From a virus, in the IMG/VR virus record IMGVR_UViG_3300042197_002006, positions 1 to 25,213 of that record: a stretch of DNA of 25,213 bases, one strand, 5' to 3'. The notes beneath the pieces are model-generated. The model saw only the letters and a program-made list of their open reading frames with translations. It ran no database searches and was not told the DNA's origin. Below, one piece after another: positions 1 through 7,052 of this stretch. How positions within the stretch are numbered: position 1 is the stretch's first letter; every line of letters starts with the position of its first letter. The position numbers were made by a program, and so were the translations under genes.

Positions 1-127
1 CAATAAATTTGTCTTTCGGTAGGGTGCCTGCGATACAAACTTTAAGTTCATCATCGTTAGACCAGGCACCACTTTCTACAAGTTCTTGAAGAGCAACACC
101 GAGTTGCCCAAGCATATTAGCACTCAT
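1..127 (-). CDS. Unknown small phage protein, 3' end outside window
   Basis: This reading frame starts with ATG at 127 and stays open to the window edge, giving 42 residues. It begins MSANMLGQLGVALQEL and continues with a short acidic stretch (SGAWSNDDE) and a hydrophobic core. I do not recognise the family. Its ATG overlaps the TAA of the upstream microprotein by one base (TAATG), so the two are probably translationally coupled and belong to the hli transcript. It has no signal peptide or membrane segment in the visible part. The start is supported only by this coupling, because no Shine-Dalgarno is obvious. Confidence 0.6.
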   Translation of the reverse strand, partial: MSANMLGQLGVALQELVESGAWSNDDELKVCIAGTLPKDKFI

Positions 128-213
128 TAATAAGTTTCAGCAAGTTTCTCCACAGCATAACTCAAAGTCACAAAAAAAGCAACAGAGGTTACTGTCCAAA
201 TAAGTTCAGTCAT
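127..213 (-). CDS. 28-residue single-span membrane microprotein
   Basis: A 28-codon frame begins with ATG at 213, overlapping the TGA of hli (TGATG), and ends with TAA overlapping the next ATG (TAATG). The peptide starts MTELIWTVTSVAFFVTLSYA and ends in a charged tail, VEKLAETY. Residues 4-20 are hydrophobic enough for one membrane helix. Its size and shape recall the tiny single-helix subunits of cyanobacterial photosystems and the cytochrome b6f complex, but I cannot match it to a named one. The double stop/start overlap is the strongest sign that it is a real gene. Because it sits directly behind hli, a role in the thylakoid membrane is a reasonable inference, not something seen. Confidence 0.55.
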   Translation of the reverse strand: MTELIWTVTSVAFFVTLSYAVEKLAETY

Positions 214-422
214 CAGAAGATACCGAAGAAGAACTTGTGAGTGATAGCATAAGAAATAAAGCCAGCAATAATACCAATCATTGCCCAGCGTGAATTTGCA
301 AGTTCGGCACGTTCAGCATGTGTTTGAAGTGCATAACGCTCTGCATCAGATTGAGAGATGTACATTTGTGGTTCTTTCGCAAACATATTTTGCTGACCAC
401 GTTCGTTAGTTGTTACAGTCAT
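213..422 (-). CDS. hli: High-light-inducible protein (Hli), phage type
   Basis: This 69-residue protein has one membrane helix near residues 46-62 and the chlorophyll-binding signature E40-x2-N43-S-R45-x-A47-M48-x-G50 (canonical ExxNGRxAMxG). It ends in FFFGIF, as short cyanobacterial and cyanophage Hli proteins often do. Hli proteins bind chlorophyll and carotenoid and protect photosystem II and chlorophyll synthesis under light stress; phage copies are thought to keep photosynthesis running during infection. I use ATG at 422 (MTVTTNERG). A longer frame up to 488 would run through the promoter and terminator, so it is not credible. A consensus promoter lies just upstream and the TGA overlaps the next ATG. 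Confidence 0.9.
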   Translation of the reverse strand: MTVTTNERGQQNMFAKEPQMYISQSDAERYALQTHAERAELANSRWAMIGIIAGFISYAITHKFFFGIF

Positions 423-449
423 TTTCGTTTTATTACGAATTATTACACA

Positions 450-478
450 ATTATATAGAAAAAATAAAGGGGTGTCAA
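450..478 (-). promoter_or_regulatory. Consensus sigma70-type promoter for hli
   Basis: On the minus strand the -35 is TTGACA (478-473) and the -10 is TATAAT (455-450), separated by exactly 17 bases; both hexamers are perfect. Transcription would start near 443, giving a leader of about 20 bases before the hli ATG at 422. The -35 lies in the loop and 3' stem of the terminator that closes the upstream barrel gene, so the two elements share DNA. Confidence 0.85.
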
Positions 479-485
479 GCACCCC
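459..485 (-). terminator. Rho-independent terminator of the SLH/barrel gene
   Basis: On the minus strand a 6-bp GC-rich stem (GGGGTG/CACCCC, 485-480 with 474-469) closes a 5-base loop and is followed by TTTATTTTTT (468-459). It lies about 30 bases after the stop of the SLH/beta-barrel gene. It overlaps the hli promoter: the stem and loop contain the -35 hexamer. Confidence 0.8.
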
Positions 486-516
486 CATAGTTATTTTTAT
501 CTGTTACGTTAGACTA

Positions 517-1374
517 TCAGAACTTAAATCCAAGTCCTGTCGTAAACACTGGACTATAGCTACCGTTATTGGCAGAAGTGTTCGTAGGGAACTTCAAATC
601 AGCAAATCCAACCAGAGAGTTGGTGATACGACCTTCCGTACCCAGAACAAACACTGCTTGTCCGTTAGAAAGACCCACAGCATTTTGAGCGTTAGATTGT
701 ACGTTGTTCACAAAAGGAACTTGATAACCAACACCAGCATAGATGTTAGCAGCACTTACGCCTGCTTTACGAGCAATAGACAAATCATAGGTAGCAGTCA
801 CACCACCAGCAGCACCGATTTGGCTATTAGGACCAGCAACGGCATTGATATAAGGACGAACTGAAACAGCGTTCTGATTAGAGAAGTTCTTCACAGCGTA
901 ACGTGCTTGAAGAGTTCCACCAGAAACAGTATTGTTAGGATTACCACCGGTTCCAACACTATTCAGCAGCACACCGAGTCCAAGATAGTTACCAACTCCT
1001 TGTGCCTTTTGAGCAGCGGCAACCTCAAGAGCACTTACGCGAGTATTAGTAGCAGCAATCTCTTTGGAGAACTGAGCACGGAGAGCAGCAGCAAGAGCAG
1101 CATCGGCAGCGGTTTGATACTCACTGATGCGATCAAGACATGCGCTGGTTAATGCTGCAAGTTGAGCACGGGTAGCGGGTTGTCCAAGTTGGAAAGTGCC
1201 ATTAGGAAAACCAGCGACACAACCATAACGCTCAACAAGATTGCTAATTGCTTGATAGGACCAATCGGTGGGTTGAACATCACTCAATTGCTTAACACTG
1301 GTGACTTGTGCCATTGCAGGAGCAACCAAAGAAGTAGCAGCAACTGCAGCAGCAAGAATTGAACGAGTAATCAT
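517..1374 (-). CDS. Secreted SLH-domain outer-membrane beta-barrel protein
   Basis: The 285-residue product has a signal peptide (residues 1-22, cleavage after AMA). A single S-layer-homology domain follows at about 28-85, with the typical DVxxxxW and GxxNGTF patterns. Then come an Ala-rich coiled coil (about 86-120) and a C-terminal beta-strand region that ends in GLGFKF, the terminal aromatic seen in outer-membrane barrels. Cyanobacterial SLH porins (Som/OprB type) share this order, with SLH binding peptidoglycan and the barrel sitting in the outer membrane. They are usually far longer (over 450 residues); here only about 160 residues remain for the barrel, enough for roughly eight strands. 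A true channel, a plug or a receptor mask are all possible. It has its own promoter, leader hairpin and terminator. The ATG at 1374 is fixed by the signal peptide. Confidence 0.8.
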   Translation of the reverse strand: MITRSILAAAVAATSLVAPAMAQVTSVKQLSDVQPTDWSYQAISNLVERYGCVAGFPNGTFQLGQPATRAQLAALTSACLDRISEYQTAADAALAAALRAQFSKEIAATNTRVSALEVAAAQKAQGVGNYLGLGVLLNSVGTGGNPNNTVSGGTLQARYAVKNFSNQNAVSVRPYINAVAGPNSQIGAAGGVTATYDLSIARKAGVSAANIYAGVGYQVPFVNNVQSNAQNAVGLSNGQAVFVLGTEGRITNSLVGFADLKFPTNTSANNGSYSPVFTTGLGFKF

Positions 1375-1410
1375 AAGTTTTTTGTTTTGTACTAAACGAC
1401 ATTTAGATTG

Positions 1411-1435
1411 TTAAGAATTACAACAGAATTCTTAA
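1411..1435 (-). promoter_or_regulatory. Leader stem-loop of the SLH/barrel mRNA
   Basis: A perfect 9-bp inverted repeat (TTAAGAATT and AATTCTTAA) with a 7-base loop starts about four bases after the predicted transcription start near 1439. It ends 36 bases before the ATG. A hairpin at the very 5' end of an mRNA often protects it from degradation, as in ompA of Escherichia coli. That role is inferred here. It has no T-run after it, so it is not a terminator. Confidence 0.5.
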
Positions 1436-1445
1436 GTACTTATTT

Positions 1446-1474
1446 ATTATAGTGCAAGAGTCAAATCCTGTCAA
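1446..1474 (-). promoter_or_regulatory. Consensus sigma70-type promoter for the SLH/barrel gene
   Basis: On the minus strand TTGACA (1474-1469) and TATAAT (1451-1446) are separated by 17 bases; both hexamers are perfect. The TGA stop of the upstream methyltransferase (1473-1471) is part of the -35. The predicted start near 1439 leaves a leader of about 65 bases. Confidence 0.85.
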
Positions 1475-2643
1475 TAGTTCTCGCCAAGATCAATTTGCAC
1501 ACTAGGAAGCATTGTAATAATTTTTCCTTTGTAATTTGGACGCAGTGATTGAATAATATAGTCTTTAAAGTTATGAGCTAAGATAATCAAATATTCTGGT
1601 TGTTCCTTGTACAATCTTTCTCTATTGACGACTTCAAATCCTGTTCCAGGAACAAACATGTTTTGCTTATTCAGTGTATCATCAACAATATAAGAGTCTG
1701 GGAAATTTCTGGTTGTGATTCCAAGAGCATTTAAATAGACGCATCCCTTTGCAGCAGCACCAAAGAGAGCAACTTTACCATCTAGGTTTTCAATCCACAA
1801 CTTATCTTTAATAATTTTTTTGTGCATTTTTTCTGAAGCCAAAAAGAAATCAAATTTCTTTTCTGATTTTAAATACTCGTCTGCAGCACCAGTTGGATTT
1901 GAATATTTTTTATGAGAGATCCAAAGTCGCAAAGTTCCACCATGAATTGTTTGCTCTTCCGTATTAACTATACGCAATCCATACTTATCAAACAACTTTA
2001 CAAGAGGAGTTACCAACCAATAATAATAGTGCTCATGATAAAATTGATCAAACTGAAGTGTTTCAAAAGTTCTTAATGTATACGGAAATTCTAAAATCCA
2101 AACTCCAGTATTAGAAAGATGTTTTCTAATAGCAGCAAGAAATTTTTCAACACCTGGAGTATGCTGAAAAACATTTGTTGAAGTAATAATATCTGCTTTT
2201 GGTAGATCTAAATCTTCATTAAAATAATCATTAACATATTCGATTCCAGATTCAAGATTCTCTTCTCTAAACGAAGATGATGCATCCACATTAATTAGAT
2301 TTAGAGGATCTTTCGTTTGAGATCGAAATGCTTTTAATAATGTACCATCATTACCACCAACATCAATGATCGTTTCATGCTTTAGATGTTTAATGCTATG
2401 CCACATTTTTTGACAATGATACGCATAAGGTTTATTAACTGAAGAATGATACAAATATTTTTCATACAACTCTTCAGATGGAATTGCAGTATCTAATTGA
2501 ATTTTTAAATCTTCATCAATCGTTGCTGCCATCGGATATTGCTTGGCATTAATTGACTCTTCCTTGCCATAAAAAAGATTATTAACAAGTGGTTGATGTC
2601 CTAGATCTAATAGTTTACGCATTGGATTGTTCTTGTGGTGCAT
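1471..2643 (-). CDS. Sugar C-methyltransferase (TylCIII/NovU/TcaB9-like)
   Basis: The protein resembles SAM-dependent C-methyltransferases that act on NDP-4-keto-6-deoxyhexoses (Methyltransf_13/23/14 architecture). Visible landmarks are the LDLGxxPLxNN start of the N-terminal domain (residues 12-23), SAM motif I DVGGNDGTLL (94-103), the active-site region HEHYYYW (203-209), HGGTLRLW (234-241) and the C-terminal Rossmann motif GAAAKG (295-300). The four N-terminal cysteines that bind zinc in this family are absent: the protein begins after the first pair, and the second pair is not present. Two starts are possible: ATG at 2643 (29-base overlap with the GT25 gene) or ATG at 2622 (8-base overlap, ATGCGTAA). 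I list the longer one, though the shorter fits the domain border equally well. A 4-keto sugar substrate could come from the RmlB encoded in the same cluster. Confidence 0.75.
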   Translation of the reverse strand: MHHKNNPMRKLLDLGHQPLVNNLFYGKEESINAKQYPMAATIDEDLKIQLDTAIPSEELYEKYLYHSSVNKPYAYHCQKMWHSIKHLKHETIIDVGGNDGTLLKAFRSQTKDPLNLINVDASSSFREENLESGIEYVNDYFNEDLDLPKADIITSTNVFQHTPGVEKFLAAIRKHLSNTGVWILEFPYTLRTFETLQFDQFYHEHYYYWLVTPLVKLFDKYGLRIVNTEEQTIHGGTLRLWISHKKYSNPTGAADEYLKSEKKFDFFLASEKMHKKIIKDKLWIENLDGKVALFGAAAKGCVYLNALGITTRNFPDSYIVDDTLNKQNMFVPGTGFEVVNRERLYKEQPEYLIILAHNFKDYIIQSLRPNYKGKIITMLPSVQIDLGENY

Positions 2644-3436
2644 TATTTTCTGGTTCTATCATCCTACCAAGATAAGGATCATACTGCATAAAATCACGAA
2701 TGTCTACATTTGCTCCATTCTGTTCCCAGAACTGAGACTGTGCATTAAAGTTTCCCTTATGAAAAATATCAATATGTTCAGGATGAATCGAAGATCCTAA
2801 CTCTGTTCTGTATAGAAGGAGAGGAATAGCATATGTATTGCCAGAATTATAGATTAAATCATCAGCAACTGGACGTGGCTTAACTCCATTGTCAAGTTTA
2901 TATTTTTCTCCACGAACATGATGCTTCAGCAACTTTTCGGCATGATGCCTAGTGATTAGATAGCAAGCAGTAGAAAAATCATTCACAAATCTCTTGTGAA
3001 GTTTGACATGAATATTTCCTGTAGAAATAATCGCAATCTGAACCACATCCCAGTCATAAGGAATATTCGCATAGAAATCATCCCAAGTAAAATTCCAATA
3101 ACGAACAATATCTAAATTACAATCATCTTCCATGAAGATTGCATATGGACTATCAGAAGTTTCCATCCAATGTTTAATTGCTTTGAGATGAGATGTTACA
3201 CATCCAACTTCCCCAGAAGTCATCATCTCAGGATATCTTCCAGAGATAATATCACTTAGATCATCGCTTCTACCATCATAAGCAGAAATACGTGTATAGT
3301 TTTTAATCTCCCAATATTCAAATTGAGATTCCATATATTCACGCCTTTCTGGTTGTCCGTCAAGGTTCAAATAATAGATAGGACCGATATTTTTAAGTTT
3401 ATATACCGACTTATTTTTATCTAACAGTTCGTTCAT
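2615..3436 (-). CDS. Glycosyltransferase family 25 (LPS type)
   Basis: The 273-residue protein shows the GT25 pattern. It opens with YYLNLDGQPERR (residues 21-32, the family's 'I-NLD-RRxR' start), then has GEVGCVTSHLKAIKHW (75-90) and the acidic metal/nucleotide motif EDD (103-105) in the context YAIFMEDDC. Members transfer galactose or related sugars to lipooligosaccharide, or to collagen in animals. The ATG at 3436 overlaps the stop of the dehydrogenase gene by four bases (ATGA), which fixes the start. No membrane segment is seen, so it probably acts in the cytoplasm on a lipid-linked or protein acceptor. Confidence 0.8.
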   Translation of the reverse strand: MNELLDKNKSVYKLKNIGPIYYLNLDGQPERREYMESQFEYWEIKNYTRISAYDGRSDDLSDIISGRYPEMMTSGEVGCVTSHLKAIKHWMETSDSPYAIFMEDDCNLDIVRYWNFTWDDFYANIPYDWDVVQIAIISTGNIHVKLHKRFVNDFSTACYLITRHHAEKLLKHHVRGEKYKLDNGVKPRPVADDLIYNSGNTYAIPLLLYRTELGSSIHPEHIDIFHKGNFNAQSQFWEQNGANVDIRDFMQYDPYLGRMIEPENNAPQEQSNA

Positions 3437-4572
3437 AGTTCAATCCAAAATACTTCTTCGCAGGGAATTCCATAACAAATTCTATCGCCATATTTCTCCC
3501 CAAGATAGTCCTTTACCTGATCAATAATCGCTTGATTATCTAGAACATAAACTTTATATCCCTCGTCAAGAAGATCTAAACAAAGACGATATTGCTGACT
3601 TTCTGTAAGAATATCTGTTCCATCTTTGTATGAAATATACTGAAAATAAAATGGAAGGTTCTTATCGTTCTTTTTAAGAAAATAATTTTTTAGAAACTTT
3701 GCATGTTCGTTATTAAAGTCGTCGGTTGTAGCACCAAGATTATACTGTAGTCCTAGTTTCTTTGCGTATGCGGCAAAAGAACGATTATCTCTTGGAAGGC
3801 AAGGACCACCAAACCCATATCCATACCTTAGATACTTATTACCAACCCTAGTATCAGCACCAATTGCATTCAGAACAGTTCCAATTTCACTCTCCAATCC
3901 AGCAAGAGTCATTACCTCGCCAACCATATTTGCATAGCTAATTTTGGTTGTTAAGAAGCAGTTCACAGCAAGTTTCACAAGCTCTGCTGCGGTAGTGCTC
4001 ATTGAGTAAACCTTTGGTTCACTAATCTGAATCTTAGAATAGATATCTTTAATTTGTCCAAGATGTTGTCCCTCACCGCCAACCAAAACCATATCAGCAT
4101 ATTGTAGATCTTTAACAATAGATCCTTGAGCAATAAACTCTGGATTGTAAAATACATCTACTCCGTATGATTTAAGTTGTTCCTGGAACATTTCACAATC
4201 TCCAGGATTAGTGGTGCAACCAACTACAAAACTTTTACCAGTCAAAGGGAATTCACAAGACTGAATATCATTGACAACTTGCCACACAGCACTTACATCA
4301 TAGCTTCCGTCAGGTAGTGAAGGAGTTGCTACAAGTGTGTAGATAATATCACATTGCTTGATAACTTCAACATTATCAAGAACTGCTGTAAAGTTTTTAG
4401 CATCATCAAGTAACTCTGCTACTTGAGGTTCGTTAGTTGCGATGAATCTATTGTTCAGTCCAATGACATAATCATCACGGCAGTCAGAAACAATCACTTC
4501 ATAGCCTGCTTTCTCAAGAAGAAGGGCAAAACAAATGCCCAGTCTCCCAGCTCCGATAACTCCAATCTTCAT
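3433..4572 (-). CDS. UDP-glucose/GDP-mannose-type 6-dehydrogenase
   Basis: The 379-residue enzyme has an N-terminal NAD-binding Rossmann fold (IGAGRLG, residues 6-12), NPEFIAQGS (143-151), the central helix KLAVNCFLTTKISYANMVGE (200-219) and the catalytic loop GYGFGGPCLPRD (251-262) with the nucleophile at Cys258. The family oxidises the C6 hydroxyl of an NDP-sugar to a carboxylate, using two NAD+ per turnover and a Cys thioester. The exact sugar (UDP-Glc, UDP-GlcNAc/ManNAc or GDP-Man) cannot be told from motifs. The C-terminal domain is somewhat short and divergent. The start overlaps the NAD synthetase stop by four bases (ATGA). The coupling to a gene that makes its cofactor is notable. Confidence 0.85.
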   Translation of the reverse strand: MKIGVIGAGRLGICFALLLEKAGYEVIVSDCRDDYVIGLNNRFIATNEPQVAELLDDAKNFTAVLDNVEVIKQCDIIYTLVATPSLPDGSYDVSAVWQVVNDIQSCEFPLTGKSFVVGCTTNPGDCEMFQEQLKSYGVDVFYNPEFIAQGSIVKDLQYADMVLVGGEGQHLGQIKDIYSKIQISEPKVYSMSTTAAELVKLAVNCFLTTKISYANMVGEVMTLAGLESEIGTVLNAIGADTRVGNKYLRYGYGFGGPCLPRDNRSFAAYAKKLGLQYNLGATTDDFNNEHAKFLKNYFLKKNDKNLPFYFQYISYKDGTDILTESQQYRLCLDLLDEGYKVYVLDNQAIIDQVKDYLGEKYGDRICYGIPCEEVFWIEL

Positions 4573-5399
4573 AGTTTAAATGTAGGAATAGACAACATTT
4601 TATGTTTATTTTGGGTGTTGAATTTTTGATATTGCTTGATTGCTGTTTTTTGTTCTTCAGTAATTTCTTGTCCTTTCCATGTCGTAAGATTGTCTGGATT
4701 AGCAAGAGGTGAGTTACACACTCCAGATTCCATCACCCACTCTAGTAGTTGATAAGAGGTGCCAATCTGAGTTTCATCAGTTCGACTATCCTCCCAGAGT
4801 CCATCTGTGGGAGGAGCATCAATAATACGTTGATCTACTCCAAGATGCCTTCCAAGTTCCCATACTTCAGTTTTGTATAAGTCAGCGATAGGTGCAATAT
4901 CAACACCACCGTCACCATATTTAGTATAAAACCCTACACCATAATCTTCAACTTTATTGCCAGTACCAACTACAATGCCACCTACAGTTCCAGCAACCTG
5001 ATATAGTGTTACCATCCGAAGACGTGATTTTGTATTAGCGTTTGCAAGAGGATTACTCGTGTAATCTGTACTATCAGTCCACCAATTAAGACTATGTACA
5101 AACTTTTCATAGACACCAGAAAGTTCCACACGAATTCTAGTAACATTACTGTAGTTACTTTCAAGCCACTTTGTATGATCATCAGAAAGTCTATCGTTAT
5201 CAAGACTTGAATGTAGAGGCATTGAAAGGACGTAAGTGGGTAGTCCAGTTTCTGCACACAAAGTAGAAACTACAGCAGAATCAATTCCGCCAGATACACC
5301 TACAACAAAAGATTTAACAGAGGGATTTTGTAGGATATAATCACCTAGCCATTTAACAATGTCATTTTTTAGTTTTTCGTAGTCTGTAATTCGGTTCAT
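4569..5399 (-). CDS. nadE: NAD+ synthetase, ammonia-type
   Basis: The 276-residue protein matches NadE, which amidates deamido-NAD with ATP to form NAD+. It carries the PP-loop SGGIDS (residues 36-41), NTKSRLRM (122-129), GTGNKVED (145-152), and the run YTKYGDGGVDIAPIADLYKT (158-177), followed by PPTDGLWE (196-203). There is no N-terminal glutaminase domain, so ammonia is the likely nitrogen donor. ATG at 5399 is preferred because it overlaps the previous stop as ATGA; a frame extending to 5420 has seven extra, unsupported residues. A related PP-loop enzyme that amidates sugars is the alternative, but the deamido-NAD-type C-terminal motifs are well kept. Confidence 0.85.
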   Translation of the reverse strand: MNRITDYEKLKNDIVKWLGDYILQNPSVKSFVVGVSGGIDSAVVSTLCAETGLPTYVLSMPLHSSLDNDRLSDDHTKWLESNYSNVTRIRVELSGVYEKFVHSLNWWTDSTDYTSNPLANANTKSRLRMVTLYQVAGTVGGIVVGTGNKVEDYGVGFYTKYGDGGVDIAPIADLYKTEVWELGRHLGVDQRIIDAPPTDGLWEDSRTDETQIGTSYQLLEWVMESGVCNSPLANPDNLTTWKGQEITEEQKTAIKQYQKFNTQNKHKMLSIPTFKL

Positions 5400-6250
5400 A
5401 ATACTATCCAATCTGGGCAATAAAGATCTTTAGTGTCTTTCTCTGCATAGGCAGGTCCAAACCATTTCTTAGGTGCGATAACTTTTTTATTAGGGTTTGA
5501 AATCAACCAAGCACCCCACCAACTCATAGAACTATTAGCAATAATAGCATGAGAACACAAAGACATCAAGCATAGATCTGCGTATGGAGTATATGAACCA
5601 TCATCATATTTCTCTTGAGGCTCTGAGATTAGAAAGCGATCATCTGAGAAAAATTCCTGTTCTTTTACCCACTCTGGAGAATCAGAAAAAACAATTACAG
5701 GTTGATTATCGTCAAATTCTGAAAGTGCTTCTTCATAATATTCAAGAGGTTGTACTGGATGTTGATCGCCGCACTGAGTATAACTCCATTTAAATCCACG
5801 AGGATCAACTAAATTAGGATCGCCTCTACGGACGTGGAGCATGATTGGTTCTCCTTCTACAGAGTCTATCATCTCCTTACAAGGTTGCAAGTGTGCATCA
5901 TGAAATGTAAAGTCTTTACGAATTTCATCTGAGATGTGTTTGAAATATTTTTCAGACTGAAAAAATCCATGAAGACTTACATTATCAGGGCACTGATCGA
6001 ATAGTTCTTCATCAAAATGAAAGAATCTTTCCCCAACATATTGATAATGCTCGACAAAATTAAGGTTATCTTCATTTACTGATTCTAACTTAAAACACTG
6101 CTGAAGACTGTAATTTTCAATACCAGTTCGATTAAATGGGGGGATACACCATTCATATCCATGTCTTGCCGCAATTCCTCTTACAGCTGCATACTCAAAC
6201 ATCTGGTTTCCAAGTCTTCCCAGATTCCCAATTTGATTAAACGCTAACAT
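5396..6250 (-). CDS. GT11 fucosyltransferase-like enzyme, copy A
   Basis: This 284-residue protein has the GT11 (alpha-1,2-fucosyltransferase, FutC/WbsJ-like) motifs: GRLGNQMFEYAA (residues 11-22), HVRRGD (139-144, binds the GDP-sugar) and NSSMSWWGAW (239-248). GT11 enzymes move L-fucose from GDP-fucose onto the 2-OH of galactose or a similar sugar. No GDP-fucose synthesis genes lie in the window, but a GDP-mannose 3,5-epimerase does, so GDP-L-galactose is a possible donor. It shares its plan with copy B (7803-8666), including FQSEKYFKHI in both, which suggests duplication. The start overlaps the end of the upstream GT gene by 14 bases. Confidence 0.85.
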   Translation of the reverse strand: MLAFNQIGNLGRLGNQMFEYAAVRGIAARHGYEWCIPPFNRTGIENYSLQQCFKLESVNEDNLNFVEHYQYVGERFFHFDEELFDQCPDNVSLHGFFQSEKYFKHISDEIRKDFTFHDAHLQPCKEMIDSVEGEPIMLHVRRGDPNLVDPRGFKWSYTQCGDQHPVQPLEYYEEALSEFDDNQPVIVFSDSPEWVKEQEFFSDDRFLISEPQEKYDDGSYTPYADLCLMSLCSHAIIANSSMSWWGAWLISNPNKKVIAPKKWFGPAYAEKDTKDLYCPDWIVL

Positions 6251-7052
6251 ATTTCTTTAAGTAATCTTGCTTTGAATAATACTCAGTTAATTCCTCTTTG
6301 TTCATCCTAGAAAGTTTTACCCATTCATAATGATTAGATTCCATGTGTGGGTTATGTGTCCAAGAGTTTTCTCCTCTTGCATGTTCTAAATGATATACAA
6401 AGTCTTGAACTCTTCCTACATTATAACCTAACGTTACAAATCTGTAAAATCTTTCCTTATCTTCTGGGGCATAGGCTACAAAATTTTCATTTTCCATATA
6501 TCCATCAAGATATACTTGACGATTAAAGAATTGTGCCCAACCAAAATCTGAGGTATGAATGTTTGATTTTTCATCAAGAATGGTATAATCTCCAGTTTCT
6601 AAAAATTTTGAAGCTATATCATCATCTGCATCAACTTGCTTTTGATAATTTCCATGTCCATATGGATAAACAACGTCATATGTTTTATTCAAAATTGCAT
6701 TATACGCTGTCAGATATGAATCAATGGGAAGAATAACATCACAGTCATAGTTAATAACAACTTCTGTAGTTGCTTTTGCCAACATTTCATTTAGTATTTT
6801 TTGGCGATGAAAAGATTCAGATTCACTCCACTCAAAGATATGATCAATATTCACATCCACATCAAGAATTTCTTTTAGGATTGGGATTACATGTTTGTCA
6901 ATATGAGATTCTCTATCAACCTCTTTGATAATAATGTTAGTGTCAAAATTTTCTAAAAGAAATGCAGTTGTAGTAACAACATTTCTCAGTCTATCTTCTG
7001 TTTCAACTCTGACTGGAATAATAAAAGTTGCCTTTGTTAGATCATGTCTCAT
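6237..7052 (-). CDS. GT-A glycosyltransferase, galactosyltransferase-like
   Basis: The 271-residue protein has a GT-A start (ATFIIPVRVETEDR, residues 8-21), a metal-binding DxD within NYDCDVILP (101-109; D103-C-D105) and a C-terminal segment with SDFGWAQFFNRQVYLDG then APEDKERFYR. This second part resembles the GW...ED...R region of beta-1,4-galactosyl/GalNAc transferase C-terminal domains (GT2/GT7/GT27-like). The acceptor and sugar are unknown. It overlaps the GT2 gene upstream by 11 bases and the GT11 gene downstream by 14, so it lies inside a tightly packed run of four transferase genes. Confidence 0.7.
   Translation of the reverse strand: MRHDLTKATFIIPVRVETEDRLRNVVTTTAFLLENFDTNIIIKEVDRESHIDKHVIPILKEILDVDVNIDHIFEWSESESFHRQKILNEMLAKATTEVVINYDCDVILPIDSYLTAYNAILNKTYDVVYPYGHGNYQKQVDADDDIASKFLETGDYTILDEKSNIHTSDFGWAQFFNRQVYLDGYMENENFVAYAPEDKERFYRFVTLGYNVGRVQDFVYHLEHARGENSWTHNPHMESNHYEWVKLSRMNKEELTEYYSKQDYLKKYVSV

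Noticed and set aside
472-864. 130-codon plus-strand open frame opposite the SLH/barrel gene
   Set aside because: It is Ser/Thr/Arg-rich shadow coding opposite a clear gene with signal peptide and barrel end. The same holds for plus-strand frames at 907-1152, 11775-12158 and 12035-12319.
1441-1451. T4-like late promoter (TATAAATA-like) before the SLH/barrel gene
   Set aside because: The minus strand reads TATAATAAATA, which is better explained as the perfect -10 of a TTGACA-17-TATAAT promoter.
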